From Alkalicoccobacillus porphyridii (GTDB lineage Bacteria > Bacillota > Bacilli > Bacillales > Bacillaceae_D): 64,000 nucleotides of DNA. The DNA is taken from contig NZ_VLXZ01000002.1 in NCBI RefSeq assembly GCF_007293315.1, positions 124,001 through 188,000 on the forward strand, read 5' to 3'. The notes under the pieces were generated by a model, which saw only the letters and a list, made by a program, of their open reading frames with translations, had not been told where the DNA came from and made no database searches. The position numbers and the translations under genes were made by a program. This document shows positions 8,671 through 18,047 of the stretch, in pieces; position 1 is the first letter of the stretch, and every line of letters starts with the position of its first letter.

Positions 8671-10797
8671 CTACTCTTTCACCCTAAGCAATCGCAATCC
8701 GTTAGCTGTGACAAGCAGTGTTGCACCCACATCGGCTAGGATCGCAATCCAAAGGGTCAACCAACCTGGCACCACGAGGAGTAGGGCCAGTAGTTTAATT
8801 CCAAGGGAGAAAGTAATGTTCTGTTTAATGATTGTTAGCGCTCTTCGGCTGAGCTTGATGGTGTACGGCAGCTTCTTCAAGTCGTCGCCCATTAAGGCGA
8901 TGTCCGCTGTTTCAAGTGCTGTGTCCGTGCCAGCTCCGCCCATTGCTATACCAACCGTAGAAGCGGCAAGAGCTGGGGCGTCGTTCACCCCGTCACCAAT
9001 CATCGCCACGCTCCCGTTCGCTTTTCGGAATTCTTTTATCGATGCAAGTTTGTCCTCAGGCATAAGCTCGGCTCTCACATCGGTTACACCGATTTGACTC
9101 GCAATTGCTTTAGCGGTACTTTGATTGTCTCCAGTCAGCATAATTGTTGTCCGAATCCCTATCTCATGAAGGGCTGAAATGACTTTTTTACTCGAGTCAC
9201 GAACTTCGTCTGCTACGGCCACAAATGCTTGTATCTGGTTCTCGGTACCAGCAACCATCACCGTTTTTCCTTGATCCTGCAATTCTTTTATTTGTTGCTT
9301 TTGTACCGAGCTCAACCGGTCTTCAAATAAAGTCGGACGACCGACTACATACGTTGTTCCATCCACATCTCCCGTGATGCCTTTTCCAGTTAATGAGGAA
9401 AAATTAGTCACTGTCTGCTCCTTGTAGCGCAGTCCAACATCCTCTGCTTTTTTGACAATAGCGGAAGCAAGGGGATGCTGTGAAAGAGATTCTAATGCTG
9501 CCACGCGGGTTAGTAGCTCATGCTCATCCACTGAATTCTCTAAAATAACATCGGTGACAACGGGTACACCCTTCGTCAGAGTGCCTGTTTTATCAAAAGC
9601 AATTGCCTTAAGCGAGCCCGCCTCCTCAAGGTAGACGCCACCTTTAATTAATACGCCATGTTTTGCCGCATTTCCGATAGCTGTCACAATAGCCACCGGG
9701 GTTGAAATGACAAGCGCACATGGACAACCAACCACTAAAACTGCCAAGCCTTGATAGATCCAAGTCTGCCAATCAGCTCCCATAACCAGGGGGGGGATGA
9801 CTGCTACCAATGCAGCAACCAATATAATGGCCGGCGTATAATATTTAGCAAATCGGTCTACAAACGCCTGCGAAGGAGCTCGTTCTGCCTGTGCATCCTC
9901 CACTAGCTGAATCACCTTAGAAATCGTTGTATCCTCAACATGTTTGGTTACACGCACCTCTAACATGCCTTCTTCATTTAATGTACCGGCAAATACCTCA
10001 TCATCCGTATGCTTCTCCACCGGAATCGATTCCCCCGTAATCGCTGCCTGATTCACAGAGGAATGGCCGTTCACTACAATTCCATCCATCGCAAGCTTCT
10101 GTCCTGGCTTTACAATCATGACATCGCCAATCGCAATTTCATCAACGAGAACGGTCATTTCTTGGCCATTTCGTTTAATTAAAGCTTCCTTAGGTGCAAT
10201 ATCCATTAGGGAACGAATAGATTGGCGCGCCCGATCCATTGAAAAGCGTTCTAAAGCCTCACTAATTGCAAATAAAATGACAACAATCGCGCCTTCTGTC
10301 CATTCACCGATAATCGCTGCACCGATAACCGCAATCGTCATTAGGGTTCTCATATCAAATTGGAGGCGAGTTAGATTTAAAAGGCCCTGTTTAAATAATG
10401 AATAGCCTCCAACCACCATCGAAGTGGCAAACGCTACAACCGTGACTACATTATCGCTGCCATTAACAGCCTGTGATATTAGACCAAATGCAAGAAAAAT
10501 CAGAGCACCAACCACGGTTAAATGCTTTTGTAAAAAGGAGGCTGATCCATTTCCCTCCACAGCCTTTACTTGCAGCTCATGCTCTGGCCTTACCTTTAAA
10601 TTCTCAAACGCCCCCGCCGCTTCAAGTGCTTCAATGCTTGCTGCACCATCAACAGTAATCTTGGAGGCCCCGTAATTTACCCTTGCATCCTTCACACCAT
10701 CCAACCGCTTTACATTTTTCTCAAACGTTCCTGCACAACCGGCGCAGGAAAAGCCCTCCACACGATAGACGTTCGTTTCAGAATCCTGCTGACTCAT
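8671..10797 (-). CDS. cadA: Zn/Cd/Pb-type P1B ATPase (CadA/ZntA)
   Basis: The 708-aa metal-efflux ATPase is complete. It has an N-terminal HMA domain with C18-A-G-C21 and the transmembrane metal site CPC (VVGCPCALV). The phosphorylation motif DKTGTLTKG and the hinge [10 protein letters not shown] are present. The CPC plus the CadC-type regulator upstream indicate export of Cd, Zn or Pb rather than Cu. The start is ATG 10797: GGAGGTG sits 7 nt upstream, inside the last codons of cadC. An upstream in-frame Met overlaps cadC and lacks a site. Expression should follow metal release of CadC. Confidence 0.93.
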   Translation of the reverse strand: MSQQDSETNVYRVEGFSCAGCAGTFEKNVKRLDGVKDARVNYGASKITVDGAASIEALEAAGAFENLKVRPEHELQVKAVEGNGSASFLQKHLTVVGALIFLAFGLISQAVNGSDNVVTVVAFATSMVVGGYSLFKQGLLNLTRLQFDMRTLMTIAVIGAAIIGEWTEGAIVVILFAISEALERFSMDRARQSIRSLMDIAPKEALIKRNGQEMTVLVDEIAIGDVMIVKPGQKLAMDGIVVNGHSSVNQAAITGESIPVEKHTDDEVFAGTLNEEGMLEVRVTKHVEDTTISKVIQLVEDAQAERAPSQAFVDRFAKYYTPAIILVAALVAVIPPLVMGADWQTWIYQGLAVLVVGCPCALVISTPVAIVTAIGNAAKHGVLIKGGVYLEEAGSLKAIAFDKTGTLTKGVPVVTDVILENSVDEHELLTRVAALESLSQHPLASAIVKKAEDVGLRYKEQTVTNFSSLTGKGITGDVDGTTYVVGRPTLFEDRLSSVQKQQIKELQDQGKTVMVAGTENQIQAFVAVADEVRDSSKKVISALHEIGIRTTIMLTGDNQSTAKAIASQIGVTDVRAELMPEDKLASIKEFRKANGSVAMIGDGVNDAPALAASTVGIAMGGAGTDTALETADIALMGDDLKKLPYTIKLSRRALTIIKQNITFSLGIKLLALLLVVPGWLTLWIAILADVGATLLVTANGLRLLRVKE

Positions 10798-10801
10798 TGC
10801 T

Positions 10802-11170
10802 CTACACCTCCTGGCTATGTTCAACAGCCATTGTCACAAGCTGACGCACATGCTCATCATCCAATGAATAGAAAACGAGCTTGCCTTCCTTCCTGCTCTT
10901 AGCAATGCGCAAATTTCGCAAATGTCTAAGGTGATGAGAGGTGCTAGCCGTTGTCATACCTATAATATTAGCAACATCACACACGCACAACTCATCCTCT
11001 TGTAAAAGCGCGTAAGCAATCTTCAGTCGAGTCACATCAGACAAAGCTTTAAACACATCTGAAACAGAAACAAAATCTATATCCTGAACAAGATTACTAA
11101 CCCGTGCTACCTTTTGTTCGTCATAACTAAAGACTTCACATGTATCTTGATGATTCTTAACTGTTTTCAT
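10802..11170 (-). CDS. cadC: CadC-type ArsR/SmtB metal-responsive repressor
   Basis: The 122-aa winged-helix repressor has both sensing sites of CadC. The alpha-3N site is C11 with C62-V-C64 (ELCVCDVA). The alpha-5 site is D105-x-H107-x10-H118. The recognition helix region is [13 protein letters not shown]. Binding of Cd, Pb or Zn releases it from DNA. Start ATG 11170 follows GAGGTG by 7 nt; the in-frame ATG at 11185 overlaps that site and is less likely. The gap to cadA is only 4 bp. Autoregulated, judging from the palindromes at 11186-11201 and 11239-11254. Confidence 0.93.
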   Translation of the reverse strand: MKTVKNHQDTCEVFSYDEQKVARVSNLVQDIDFVSVSDVFKALSDVTRLKIAYALLQEDELCVCDVANIIGMTTASTSHHLRHLRNLRIAKSRKEGKLVFYSLDDEHVRQLVTMAVEHSQEV

Positions 11171-11185
11171 GCATCGACACCTCAT

Positions 11186-11254
11186 TCAAATACTTATTTG
11201 ATTATTAGTATATGCTCACTATAATCAGATGTCAATAATCAAATGCCTGTTTGA
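11186..11254 (-). promoter_or_regulatory. cadC promoter with two CadC operators
   Basis: On the minus strand TTGACA (11235-11230) and TATACT (11212-11207) are 17 bp apart. A perfect operator TCAAATA-CT-TATTTGA covers 11186-11201, at the start of transcription. A second, imperfect copy (TCAAA...TTTGA) covers 11239-11254 just upstream of the -35. The sequence matches the known cad operator form. Two operators bracket the promoter. Confidence 0.88.
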
Positions 11255-11326
11255 ATGTTTTGATGAAAATTTATCCTTTTTGTTTGCCAGCACCTATACT
11301 AAGCTATAAAAAAGGAGTGTGGCTTA

Positions 11327-11938
11327 ATGTATATACCAAAACCGTTTCAACTAACGGATGAGCAGATCCTGTATCAAGTCATACAAGAGCATGGTTTTGC
11401 GATTCTAATTTCAGACGATCAAACAGCTCCTACCGCTACTCATCTTCCACTTATGATTAGTGAGGACAGGACATATTTACATGGTCATTTTGCACGAGCT
11501 AATCCCCAATGGAAAGGGCTCGAAAACAAAAAGGTATTGGCCATTTTCCAAGGGCCGCACTGCTACATCTCCCCATCCTGGTATGAGACAAATCGTGCCG
11601 TTCCTACTTGGAATTATGTTGCTGTACATGTTTATGGAGAGCTGGAATTCCTTGAAGAGCAGGAGCTACATGAGTCCTTAAATGAGTTGGTAGCACAATA
11701 CGAGAAATCAGACAGCTGCTACCAATTAGATCAAGTCGATGAGGAATTCGTTGCTGGCCTTGCAAAAGGGGTCGTTGGCTTCCGAATAAAAATCAACACC
11801 ATAGAAGGCACCGCAAAGCTAAGTCAAAACCACTCGATGGAACGAGTAAAACGAGTCATTAACGAATTGGAAAAATCCACATCTGAAAATGAGCAGCAAG
11901 TGGCTCAATGGATGAGAACTTATAACAGACTAGATTAG
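11327..11938 (+). CDS. paiB: PaiB-like FMN-binding-fold protein
   Basis: The 203-aa protein starts MYIPKPFQLTDEQ and carries the family segments HGHFARANPQWK and GPHCYISPSWYE. This matches PaiB/FMN_bind_2 proteins, which have a split-barrel flavin fold and were linked in B. subtilis to repression of degradative enzymes. There is no PaiA acetyltransferase partner here, so the regulatory role is uncertain. AAGGAG precedes ATG by 9 nt. A 62-aa membrane protein follows 16 bp after its stop and is probably co-transcribed. Confidence 0.85.
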   Translation: MYIPKPFQLTDEQILYQVIQEHGFAILISDDQTAPTATHLPLMISEDRTYLHGHFARANPQWKGLENKKVLAIFQGPHCYISPSWYETNRAVPTWNYVAVHVYGELEFLEEQELHESLNELVAQYEKSDSCYQLDQVDEEFVAGLAKGVVGFRIKINTIEGTAKLSQNHSMERVKRVINELEKSTSENEQQVAQWMRTYNRLD

Positions 11939-11954
11939 ATCTTGGAGATATATG

Positions 11955-12143
11955 ATGTTAAAAAATCGATGGTTTTTATTCTTTCTGTCCATTACCTTTC
12001 TTATGAATGGATTCACAGGTCTTATTCACCTGATGAATGGAACGTATTTGTCGTGGTGGGACATCGCTATAAAAACTCTTTCGCTTATAGCCGGTATTAG
12101 TTTTTTTATAGACTATGTAAACGTAGGAAAATCACAAAATTAA
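11955..12143 (+). CDS. Small two-helix membrane protein
   Basis: A 62-aa hydrophobic protein (MLKNRWFLFFLSITFLMNG start) with two membrane helices, about residues 6-27 and 35-53, and a polar tail. GGAG lies 7 nt before ATG 11955; ATG 11952 is only 4 nt away. It follows the PaiB-like gene and precedes a strong bidirectional terminator. Family not recognised. Confidence 0.55.
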   Translation: MLKNRWFLFFLSITFLMNGFTGLIHLMNGTYLSWWDIAIKTLSLIAGISFFIDYVNVGKSQN

Positions 12144-12144
12144 A

Positions 12145-12172
12145 AGCTTGTCGGCCTCAACTCCGACAAGCT
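12145..12172. terminator. Bidirectional terminator
   Basis: AGCTTGTCGG and CCGACAAGCT form a perfect 10-bp stem with an 8-nt loop. T-rich sequence follows on both strands. It serves the convergent small membrane gene and the peptidase gene. It closely resembles the hairpin at 1564-1592 in its outer AGCTTG/CAAGCT arms. Confidence 0.88.
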
Positions 12173-12181
12173 CTCTCTCTT

Positions 12182-13195
12182 TTAACAAAACTGCTGAACG
12201 ACTTTACCTTTGCCTTTATCTACAGTTACCTGGGCATAAGCCCCATTCACTAGAGTCACTTGCGGCGGCACGTGACCACAATCAATATCATAAATAACGG
12301 GCACACCTAGTTCTACGGCAAGCTCTTGATACAGATCCTCTGCTGTATAGCCTTCCACCGGTTTGTTTGCATCACTTCTGCCAAATAAAATACCAGAGCA
12401 CTGCTCAAACCAACCAGCAAGCTTCATCTGCACCAAGCAGCGGCGCAAATCGGTGGTACTCATTTCACAGTTCTCAAAAAACCAGAGAATTGGTTCTTCC
12501 TCTACAAATCTCCTTCTAAAAGTAGCCACATCACCATATGGCGTGCCGATTAAATGATGGATAACATCTATACAGCCACCAAGCAGGCGACCACCCACAT
12601 CCGCAGATTCTCCGTTTGTTGTTTTCCATGCTGTTTGTTCGTCTAGATGGAATATATGTGGTGTTGGATTTTCAAAATCCCATTCCTTTTGATATTTTTC
12701 AGATGAATACTGGATCACCTCACCTCCAGCTTTTGTCGCAAGCACCTGCTCCCACATTGCCGTTGTTGGATCCGTTTTCTCTCCCCGTAAATCAACCAAG
12801 TTCGTTCCGTGAGCCGTAGCGATTCCCGTCTGTAGCGTAACAGCAAGTAACAGCAAGCTCACATCAGAATACCCTAAGATCCACTTTGGCTGAATCGATT
12901 CAAAGTCAATGTATTCCAAGGTTTCGATTAACAGCTCACCACCCCATGGAGGTATGAGTAAATGAACCGCGTCGTCGGTGATCATCCGGTTAAACTCTTC
13001 CGCTCGTACTTTCGCTGTAGCTGACTTTGCCTTGTCCTGTGTCCATGCGGTCTCACCACAATGTACACGGTAGCCTTGTAGCTCAAAACGTTCACTAGCC
13101 TCTCTCACAAGATAATGCAACTCGCTTGGCACACCCGATGATGGAGCTGTGACCCCGATAGTGACTCCTTTTTTCAAGTGAGGGTATGTAATCAT
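12182..13195 (-). CDS. S66-family serine peptidase (LD-carboxypeptidase/MccF-like)
   Basis: The 337-aa protein has the S66 layout. VTAPSSGV opens the N-terminal domain. GYSDVS holds the nucleophilic Ser, with GTNLVDLRG nearby. The C-terminal domain supplies Glu and the final His (DCGHVPPQ). Family members trim peptidoglycan tetrapeptides or cleave the nucleotide from microcin C7-like antibiotics; the length fits the MccF subgroup. I start it at ATG 13195 (MITYPHLKKG) behind AAGGGGA. Upstream in-frame codons extend to 13261, but the added residues are unlike the family. Confidence 0.8.
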   Translation of the reverse strand: MITYPHLKKGVTIGVTAPSSGVPSELHYLVREASERFELQGYRVHCGETAWTQDKAKSATAKVRAEEFNRMITDDAVHLLIPPWGGELLIETLEYIDFESIQPKWILGYSDVSLLLLAVTLQTGIATAHGTNLVDLRGEKTDPTTAMWEQVLATKAGGEVIQYSSEKYQKEWDFENPTPHIFHLDEQTAWKTTNGESADVGGRLLGGCIDVIHHLIGTPYGDVATFRRRFVEEEPILWFFENCEMSTTDLRRCLVQMKLAGWFEQCSGILFGRSDANKPVEGYTAEDLYQELAVELGVPVIYDIDCGHVPPQVTLVNGAYAQVTVDKGKGKVVQQFC

Positions 13196-13308
13196 AAAAT
13201 AGTCCCCTTCCACAAAAAATATATTTTCCCCATCCTCCAAAACTTCACAAGCATTTAACAACTACTCGCTATGATAAACGAATGCAATGAATATCCAGGA
13301 GGATTAAG

Positions 13309-14682
13309 ATGAAATCAACAACTAACAATAAAAAACAAACACGTGCTTCTTTCTATCAAGCTGTGTGGAGATGGCATTTCTACGCGGGCGTTATTTTTGC
13401 ACCATTTTTATTTATTTTAGCATTTAGTGGAAGTGTTTACCTGTTCAAACCACAAATTGAAGCCTTTTTATATCAGGATTACTTTGTTGCCGACCAAGTG
13501 GCGGAGAATAGAATCTCTTATTCAGCCCAAAGGGACCAGGTAAAAGAGGCGTATCCAGATGCATCCATTTCATCCTTTGTCCTTCAAGAGGACGCCGAGG
13601 CGACTACTGAATTTCTCATCAGTGAAAATGGACAAGCTGCCTCCGTATTTGTGAATCCTTATACTGGCGACCTTCAAGGCAAGCTAGATGACGACCAAAG
13701 ACTTATGACCATCTTCAAAAAAATACATAGTGAACTCTTGATAGCAGGAACCATCGGTAATCGTATTGTTGAACTCGCTGCCTGCTGGGCCATTGTTTTG
13801 CTTGTTACCGGCTTATACATCTGGTGGCCTAGAAGTCAAGCTTCTATTTGGGGAACCTTTCTCCCCCGACTTCGAAAAAAAGGAAGACTATTTTGGCGCG
13901 ACATGCATGCGGTCCCAGCCTTTTGGCTTTCGCTTTTTATTCTTATATTAATTGCAACCGGCCTACCTTGGTCTGGTGTATTAGGTCCACAAATTCAGAA
14001 GCTTTCTACCGCTCCAGATTACACATACACCTGGCAGGAACGTCCAGAATCAGTTACCTTATCTAAGGATGGAGCAGACGGTATTCCGTGGGCAAACGAA
14101 AACCTGGTTATGCCTGAATCTACATTTGAAAGCGAATACCTGCCTATTTCCATCGAGGATGTCACTCACATTGCTGAAATGGAAGACATGGCGTATCCTT
14201 ACACGTTGACTCTACCTGATGGACCAACAGGCGTGTATACGATCTCTCATGAAACCAATCGTTTGGATCTATCAACTAAGCATATCGACCAATATAGTGG
14301 GACCGTGTTAATCGGCAGAAGCTTTCAGGATTTTGACTTAATGCCTAAACTCGTTTCAGCAGGCATTGCCTTACACGAAGGGCGATTGTTCGGCTGGCCA
14401 AACCAGCTGCTTGGCCTCATTACCTGTCTGGGACTGATGGGCATTGTGGTAAGTTCACTAGTTATGTGGAAAAAACGTCGCTCAAGTGGAACATTTGGGG
14501 CTCCCCCTCGTTCAAAGGATAAAAAAGTGACAAGAGTCGTATTCTTTATTATGCTAGGTTTTGGGATACTTTTACCTTTAGTTGGTATATCAATCATTGT
14601 TATTTATCTATTAGATCGATTTATTCTATCTAAACTATCATTATTCTCTAATACAGAGGAACACACTAAAAGGACTGGATAA
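13309..14682 (+). CDS. PepSY-associated membrane protein
   Basis: The 457-aa protein has four membrane helices. It begins with an N-terminal helix entered by WRWHFYAGVIFAPF, the PepSY_TM signature, and has extracellular PepSY-like segments between helices (TEFLISENGQAASVFVNPYTG and TLTLPDGPTGVYTIS-like strands). Family members include PiuB/YqjA-like proteins associated with iron or haem, but the role is poorly defined. It overlaps an operon with a haem lipoprotein (gap 1 bp) and a YtkA-like lipoprotein, which suggests redox or metal handling at the outer membrane face. GGAGG precedes the ATG. Confidence 0.75.
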   Translation: MKSTTNNKKQTRASFYQAVWRWHFYAGVIFAPFLFILAFSGSVYLFKPQIEAFLYQDYFVADQVAENRISYSAQRDQVKEAYPDASISSFVLQEDAEATTEFLISENGQAASVFVNPYTGDLQGKLDDDQRLMTIFKKIHSELLIAGTIGNRIVELAACWAIVLLVTGLYIWWPRSQASIWGTFLPRLRKKGRLFWRDMHAVPAFWLSLFILILIATGLPWSGVLGPQIQKLSTAPDYTYTWQERPESVTLSKDGADGIPWANENLVMPESTFESEYLPISIEDVTHIAEMEDMAYPYTLTLPDGPTGVYTISHETNRLDLSTKHIDQYSGTVLIGRSFQDFDLMPKLVSAGIALHEGRLFGWPNQLLGLITCLGLMGIVVSSLVMWKKRRSSGTFGAPPRSKDKKVTRVVFFIMLGFGILLPLVGISIIVIYLLDRFILSKLSLFSNTEEHTKRTG

Positions 14683-14683
14683 T

Positions 14684-15016
14684 ATGAATGTACGTTTATC
14701 AGTAAGCTTATTCTTACTATTACTATTGGCTGCTTGTGGTTCACAGCCGGAACTTGATTCATCCATTACCGATCAAGAGCCAGCAGAAACCGACCTAGAA
14801 TATGATGTAAACGCAGCCGAAGAAACCTATATCGCCTCCTGTATTCGTTGTCATGGAGGAGATCTTAGTGGCCAAAGCGGCCCATCACTTATAGACAACG
14901 GCTTTACTCCAGACGAAATACAAGAGATACTAAGAAATGGTCAAGGTACCATGCCTCCGATTAACCTGCAGGACGAAGAGGCAGAGAATCTAGCCAAATG
15001 GCTCTCCACCCAATAA
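14684..15016 (+). CDS. Membrane-anchored cytochrome c lipoprotein
   Basis: The 110-aa lipoprotein (lipobox LAAC, Cys18) has one c-type haem site C53-I-R-C56-H57 and a likely distal ligand Met90 (GTMPP). This is the usual arrangement of Bacillus c-550/c-551 small cytochromes. A short acidic linker connects the anchor to the haem domain. It should shuttle electrons on the outer membrane face. It starts 1 bp after the PepSY protein gene and is followed by the YtkA-like lipoprotein. Confidence 0.88.
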   Translation: MNVRLSVSLFLLLLLAACGSQPELDSSITDQEPAETDLEYDVNAAEETYIASCIRCHGGDLSGQSGPSLIDNGFTPDEIQEILRNGQGTMPPINLQDEEAENLAKWLSTQ

Positions 15017-15041
15017 GCCTATCGTAAAAGGAATGATTGTC

Positions 15042-15521
15042 ATGAAAAGAAATGCATATAGCCTAAGCCTGTTGCTCGCCTCCACATTTCTCGTGTTAAG
15101 CGCGTGCAACTCGGAACAAGATGCCCAAATGCCTGTAGCAGAGATTATTGAAGTCGACATTGATATTCCCGAGTCCTCTCCTGCCAACGAGACACTCAGC
15201 ATTCCCGTTCAAGTAACACAAGGCGAGGAACCCGTCGACGATGCCAGAGACGTTGTCATTGAAATCTGGGAATACCAAGACCGAGAAAATGGCAGCCTAG
15301 AAGAAGCCGAGCTCCAATCAGACGGCATCTACCAAATTGAACACGAATTTGGAACGGACGGCATTTACCTCGTACAAGCGCACGTCACCGCCCGTGACAT
15401 GCACTCCATGCCAACCAAACCAATCATTATTGGCGACGTATCCGAAGACGATATAAACGCCTTTAACGAAGCCGGCGGCGCCTCTTCAGAAGAGCAAGGC
15501 GAGAGTAATCATCATCATTAA
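15042..15521 (+). CDS. YtkA/FixH-like lipoprotein
   Basis: A 159-aa lipoprotein with lipid Cys22 (VLSAC). The body holds one Ig-like beta domain (about 45-140; SIPVQVTQGEEPVDDARDV) typical of YtkA/FixH-like proteins. The tail is acidic and ends in three His. The domain is found with copper or cytochrome-oxidase assembly genes; that link fits the neighbouring cytochrome c but is not proven. I choose ATG 15042 with AAGGA 9 nt upstream over ATG 15033, which abuts the site. Last gene of the operon. Confidence 0.7.
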   Translation: MKRNAYSLSLLLASTFLVLSACNSEQDAQMPVAEIIEVDIDIPESSPANETLSIPVQVTQGEEPVDDARDVVIEIWEYQDRENGSLEEAELQSDGIYQIEHEFGTDGIYLVQAHVTARDMHSMPTKPIIIGDVSEDDINAFNEAGGASSEEQGESNHHH

Positions 15522-15529
15522 AAAGGAAT

Positions 15530-15557
15530 CCCCCTTCCGAATTGGAAGGGGGTTTTT
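15530..15557 (+). terminator. Terminator of the PepSY/cytochrome operon
   Basis: CCCCCTTCC (15530-15538) and GGAAGGGGG (15544-15552) form a 9-bp stem followed by TTTTT. Confidence 0.92.
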
Positions 15558-15746
15558 ACATTTTCAGATAGAGTCCGTGCTGATGTGTAAATGAGATTTG
15601 TTCCTTCGGCTGCCGCTCCCGAAAATGGGAGCACGCTTACCACGTGATGAAAAGGTGTCGGCCCTCCATTTTCTTCCGCTTGTTTAGATAGGTATTGGAA
15701 TCATTATTTACACAATGATAAGAATTTGACCTCGTTATTTCGCGTT

Positions 15747-15942
15747 AGCAAGAAGAAAATGATTGATACCAAGATGAAAGTAAATAACAGCAAGAAGTAC
15801 TTTGAAGTTACCATGACCTAACCAGCAATAGCAAGAAAAACAGTGCTCTAACCAAGAGAGATCGCTCCTTTACCAAGAACCTAGTGTCGATACCAACAGC
15901 TTTTTCGGCGTTGCCAAGAAGATTGATGCAATTACCAAGAAC
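15747..15942. repeat. Phased repeat array A2: ten ACCAAGAA-type subunits, inverted relative to A1
   Basis: Ten subunits begin (A/G)(C/G)CAAGAA or close variants and have lengths 21,21,21,20,21,21,20,21,21. This is the same family as 5853-7083 but with the purine-rich strand on the plus strand. Units share little beyond the core, so the array looks old. It fills the space between a terminator (15530-15557) and the convergent Fic gene at 16004. The segment 15558-15746 before it holds no gene I can support. Confidence 0.85.
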
Positions 15943-16003
15943 CTGAGCTATCCATCACTCTTGTTTTATACATCCTCTGCTACAAAAAATCCATCTGACC
16001 GTC

Positions 16004-16750
16004 TTAGTTAGTTTTACGTAATAATGTTAAATACTGATTCAGGCTTTCTTCTTCAAGCTCAGCCACCATTTTAATAAAAGGCTCATAATTACCAGAAGAG
16101 CCTGCGACATCAAGCACTTCATAATAACGAACTCGGTCTTCTACCTTAAATAGAACTGGTAAATACCCTGATGACATCAATTCGAAATTCATAAGTAAAC
16201 GAGCCGTTCTTCCGTTACCATCTAAAAAAGGATGGATATTCACAAACTTACTGTGTAGGATACTAGCTCTCTCAACCGGATGAAGCTCCTTATTTTTTTG
16301 ATTCCATTTCATCAACAAATTCATCTCATTTGTAATTTGAAAGCTAGATGTCACCTCGTGAGAAGCACCAGAGATACGAACTTCTTGGCTGCGATACACA
16401 CCAGCAGACGATTTATCAATCCTACTTAACACGAGTGCGTGAATATTTTTTATTACCCTCTCTGAAAGCTGCTCAGTTAACTGTTCTTCCATGTATAAAC
16501 TTGCCTCTTTATGGTTCATTACCTCAAGATGTTCAGTTAATGACTTTCCAGCAACTGTTACACCCTCTTCTAAAACAAACTTTGTTTCATAAAGTGTTAA
16601 AGTATTACCTTCAATTGCATTCGAATGGTAGGTATTTCTCAGTAAGAAATCCTCCTTAATCGATTGAACCGTTTCCATAGGAAGCGGTCGGAGATTATCT
16701 AATTCCTCTTTCATTTGGTCTATTTTATGAAATGACAAAAAATTCACCAC
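16004..16750 (-). CDS. Fic-domain AMPylase-type protein, self-inhibited class
   Basis: The 248-aa protein carries the Fic motif HPFLDGNGRTAR near residue 172. An N-terminal inhibitory helix motif S-N-A-I-E-G appears near residue 42, matching (S/T)xxxE(G/N) of self-inhibited Fic proteins. The family transfers AMP or related groups to Ser, Thr or Tyr of target proteins. The region upstream has GTG codons inside the AAAGGTG ribosome site, so a TTG at 16738 is an alternative start. It lies about 50 bp after the second Fic gene, in the same direction. Targets unknown. Confidence 0.85.
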   Translation of the reverse strand: MVNFLSFHKIDQMKEELDNLRPLPMETVQSIKEDFLLRNTYHSNAIEGNTLTLYETKFVLEEGVTVAGKSLTEHLEVMNHKEASLYMEEQLTEQLSERVIKNIHALVLSRIDKSSAGVYRSQEVRISGASHEVTSSFQITNEMNLLMKWNQKNKELHPVERASILHSKFVNIHPFLDGNGRTARLLMNFELMSSGYLPVLFKVEDRVRYYEVLDVAGSSGNYEPFIKMVAELEEESLNQYLTLLRKTN

Positions 16751-16801
16751 CTTTCATTTGAAATATATATAAGAAGGTTTACTGTTGACCAAACATGTTG
16801 A

Positions 16802-17887
16802 TTACCCATTAATGATACGAATTAAATCATATTGGAAATAACGACGATTTCTCTTACGATCATCTTGATACACCATATTCAATTGTACTAAATGGGCCAA
16901 AGCTTTCCGGATCGTAGTCGCAGCAAGACTTGTTTCAATTTCAATCTTATGCACGGTCGCAACGGGATTTGAAAATAATGCTCCCCAAACCTCTTTATGA
17001 GAAGGCTGATCTAATAGCATTAAACCTCTATTATAAAGTTCTTCAGCTTGATCATGTTTTTCATATTGCCGCTTAGTCATTCGAATCGTTGCATCTAAGA
17101 AGAATAAAATCCAACTCTCCCAATCTGGTTCCTCCTTACCAATTCCCCTAACCCCATTCAACATTGAATAGTACTTAAATCGTTCCTTCTCCAACTCCTC
17201 ACTTAAGAAAAACATGGGAGAATCAATTAACTCAGATTGTAGAAGATAAAGCACAATTAAAATACGACCTAACCGCCCGTTCCCATCTAAAAATGGATGA
17301 ATCGATTCAAATTGAGCATGAACAACGGCTGACTTTATCAGAGGATGAACCGAGTCATCCTCATTCTCTAAATAAACATGACCACTCATGTACCGTTCTA
17401 AGTTGGTCATATACTCAGCCATCATTTGAGGTTCAGGAGGAATGTAAGAAGCATTCTTAATATGTGTAGTTGGCCCGATAAAGTTTTGGATTCTTCGATA
17501 TTCACCAGATGCTCCTGTAGAACCTCTAGCATCTTTCATCAAAATGGAGTGTATATTGCGAATGAGTCGCTCTGATATCGGATAACCTGACCGAACAATT
17601 TCAACTCCGTGATTTAAAGCAGACAAGTAATTTCTGACCTCAATTCGCTCATAATCCTCTTTCTCATCCACCAGGTCCTCAAGCATTTCACTAAACTTCA
17701 CCTGTGTTCCTTCAATTCTTGTCGACTGTACAGATTCCTGTATAGTAAATAATTGAATCAAAGACTCATTAACTAGAGAGTATTTTAGTTTCTGTTTTAA
17801 TTTTTCGAGGTTTGATGTGGCTGTAACAACTTTTTTGTAAAAAGATAACTCGGTTCTTGGAGTGAATTCTACTGGCAATACTTTCAT
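16802..17887 (-). CDS. Fic-domain protein with C-terminal winged helix
   Basis: The 361-aa protein has a Fic_N-like region with inhibitory motif S-T-R-I-E-G (near residue 58), then the catalytic HPFLDGNGRLGR (near 202). A C-terminal winged-helix segment (about 295-355; HKIEIETSLAATTIRKALAHL) is also present. This is a common chromosomal Fic architecture in which the helix-turn-helix may allow DNA binding or autoregulation. It differs clearly from the neighbouring Fic protein, so the pair is not a recent duplication. Probably co-transcribed with it. Confidence 0.87.
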   Translation of the reverse strand: MKVLPVEFTPRTELSFYKKVVTATSNLEKLKQKLKYSLVNESLIQLFTIQESVQSTRIEGTQVKFSEMLEDLVDEKEDYERIEVRNYLSALNHGVEIVRSGYPISERLIRNIHSILMKDARGSTGASGEYRRIQNFIGPTTHIKNASYIPPEPQMMAEYMTNLERYMSGHVYLENEDDSVHPLIKSAVVHAQFESIHPFLDGNGRLGRILIVLYLLQSELIDSPMFFLSEELEKERFKYYSMLNGVRGIGKEEPDWESWILFFLDATIRMTKRQYEKHDQAEELYNRGLMLLDQPSHKEVWGALFSNPVATVHKIEIETSLAATTIRKALAHLVQLNMVYQDDRKRNRRYFQYDLIRIING

Positions 17888-18001
17888 AGAATCTCCCTTT
17901 TCTGAGTTTCATTTAATCATTTTAATTTGAATATTTTTTCCACGTATTGAAATTATACAAAAGTTCCGTGCTTAAAGGAACTTCCTACTAAAGTATAAAA
18001 A

Positions 18002-18030
18002 GAATGAACAAAGATTCTCTTCGCTCATTC
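18002..18030 (-). terminator. Terminator of the HipA-like/HIRAN pair
   Basis: GAATGA and TCATTC arms with an inner AAGA/TCTT stem lie just after the stop at 18048. On the minus strand the hairpin is followed by TTTTTA. Confidence 0.65.
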
Positions 18031-18047
18031 TCTCTAAGTCTAATCAT

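Noticed and set aside
8070-9097. Several long reading frames across the 20-bp array, on both strands
   Set aside because: They arise because the repeat has no stop codons in most frames; products are low-complexity, no ribosome site is present, and one frame runs into cadA on the wrong strand.
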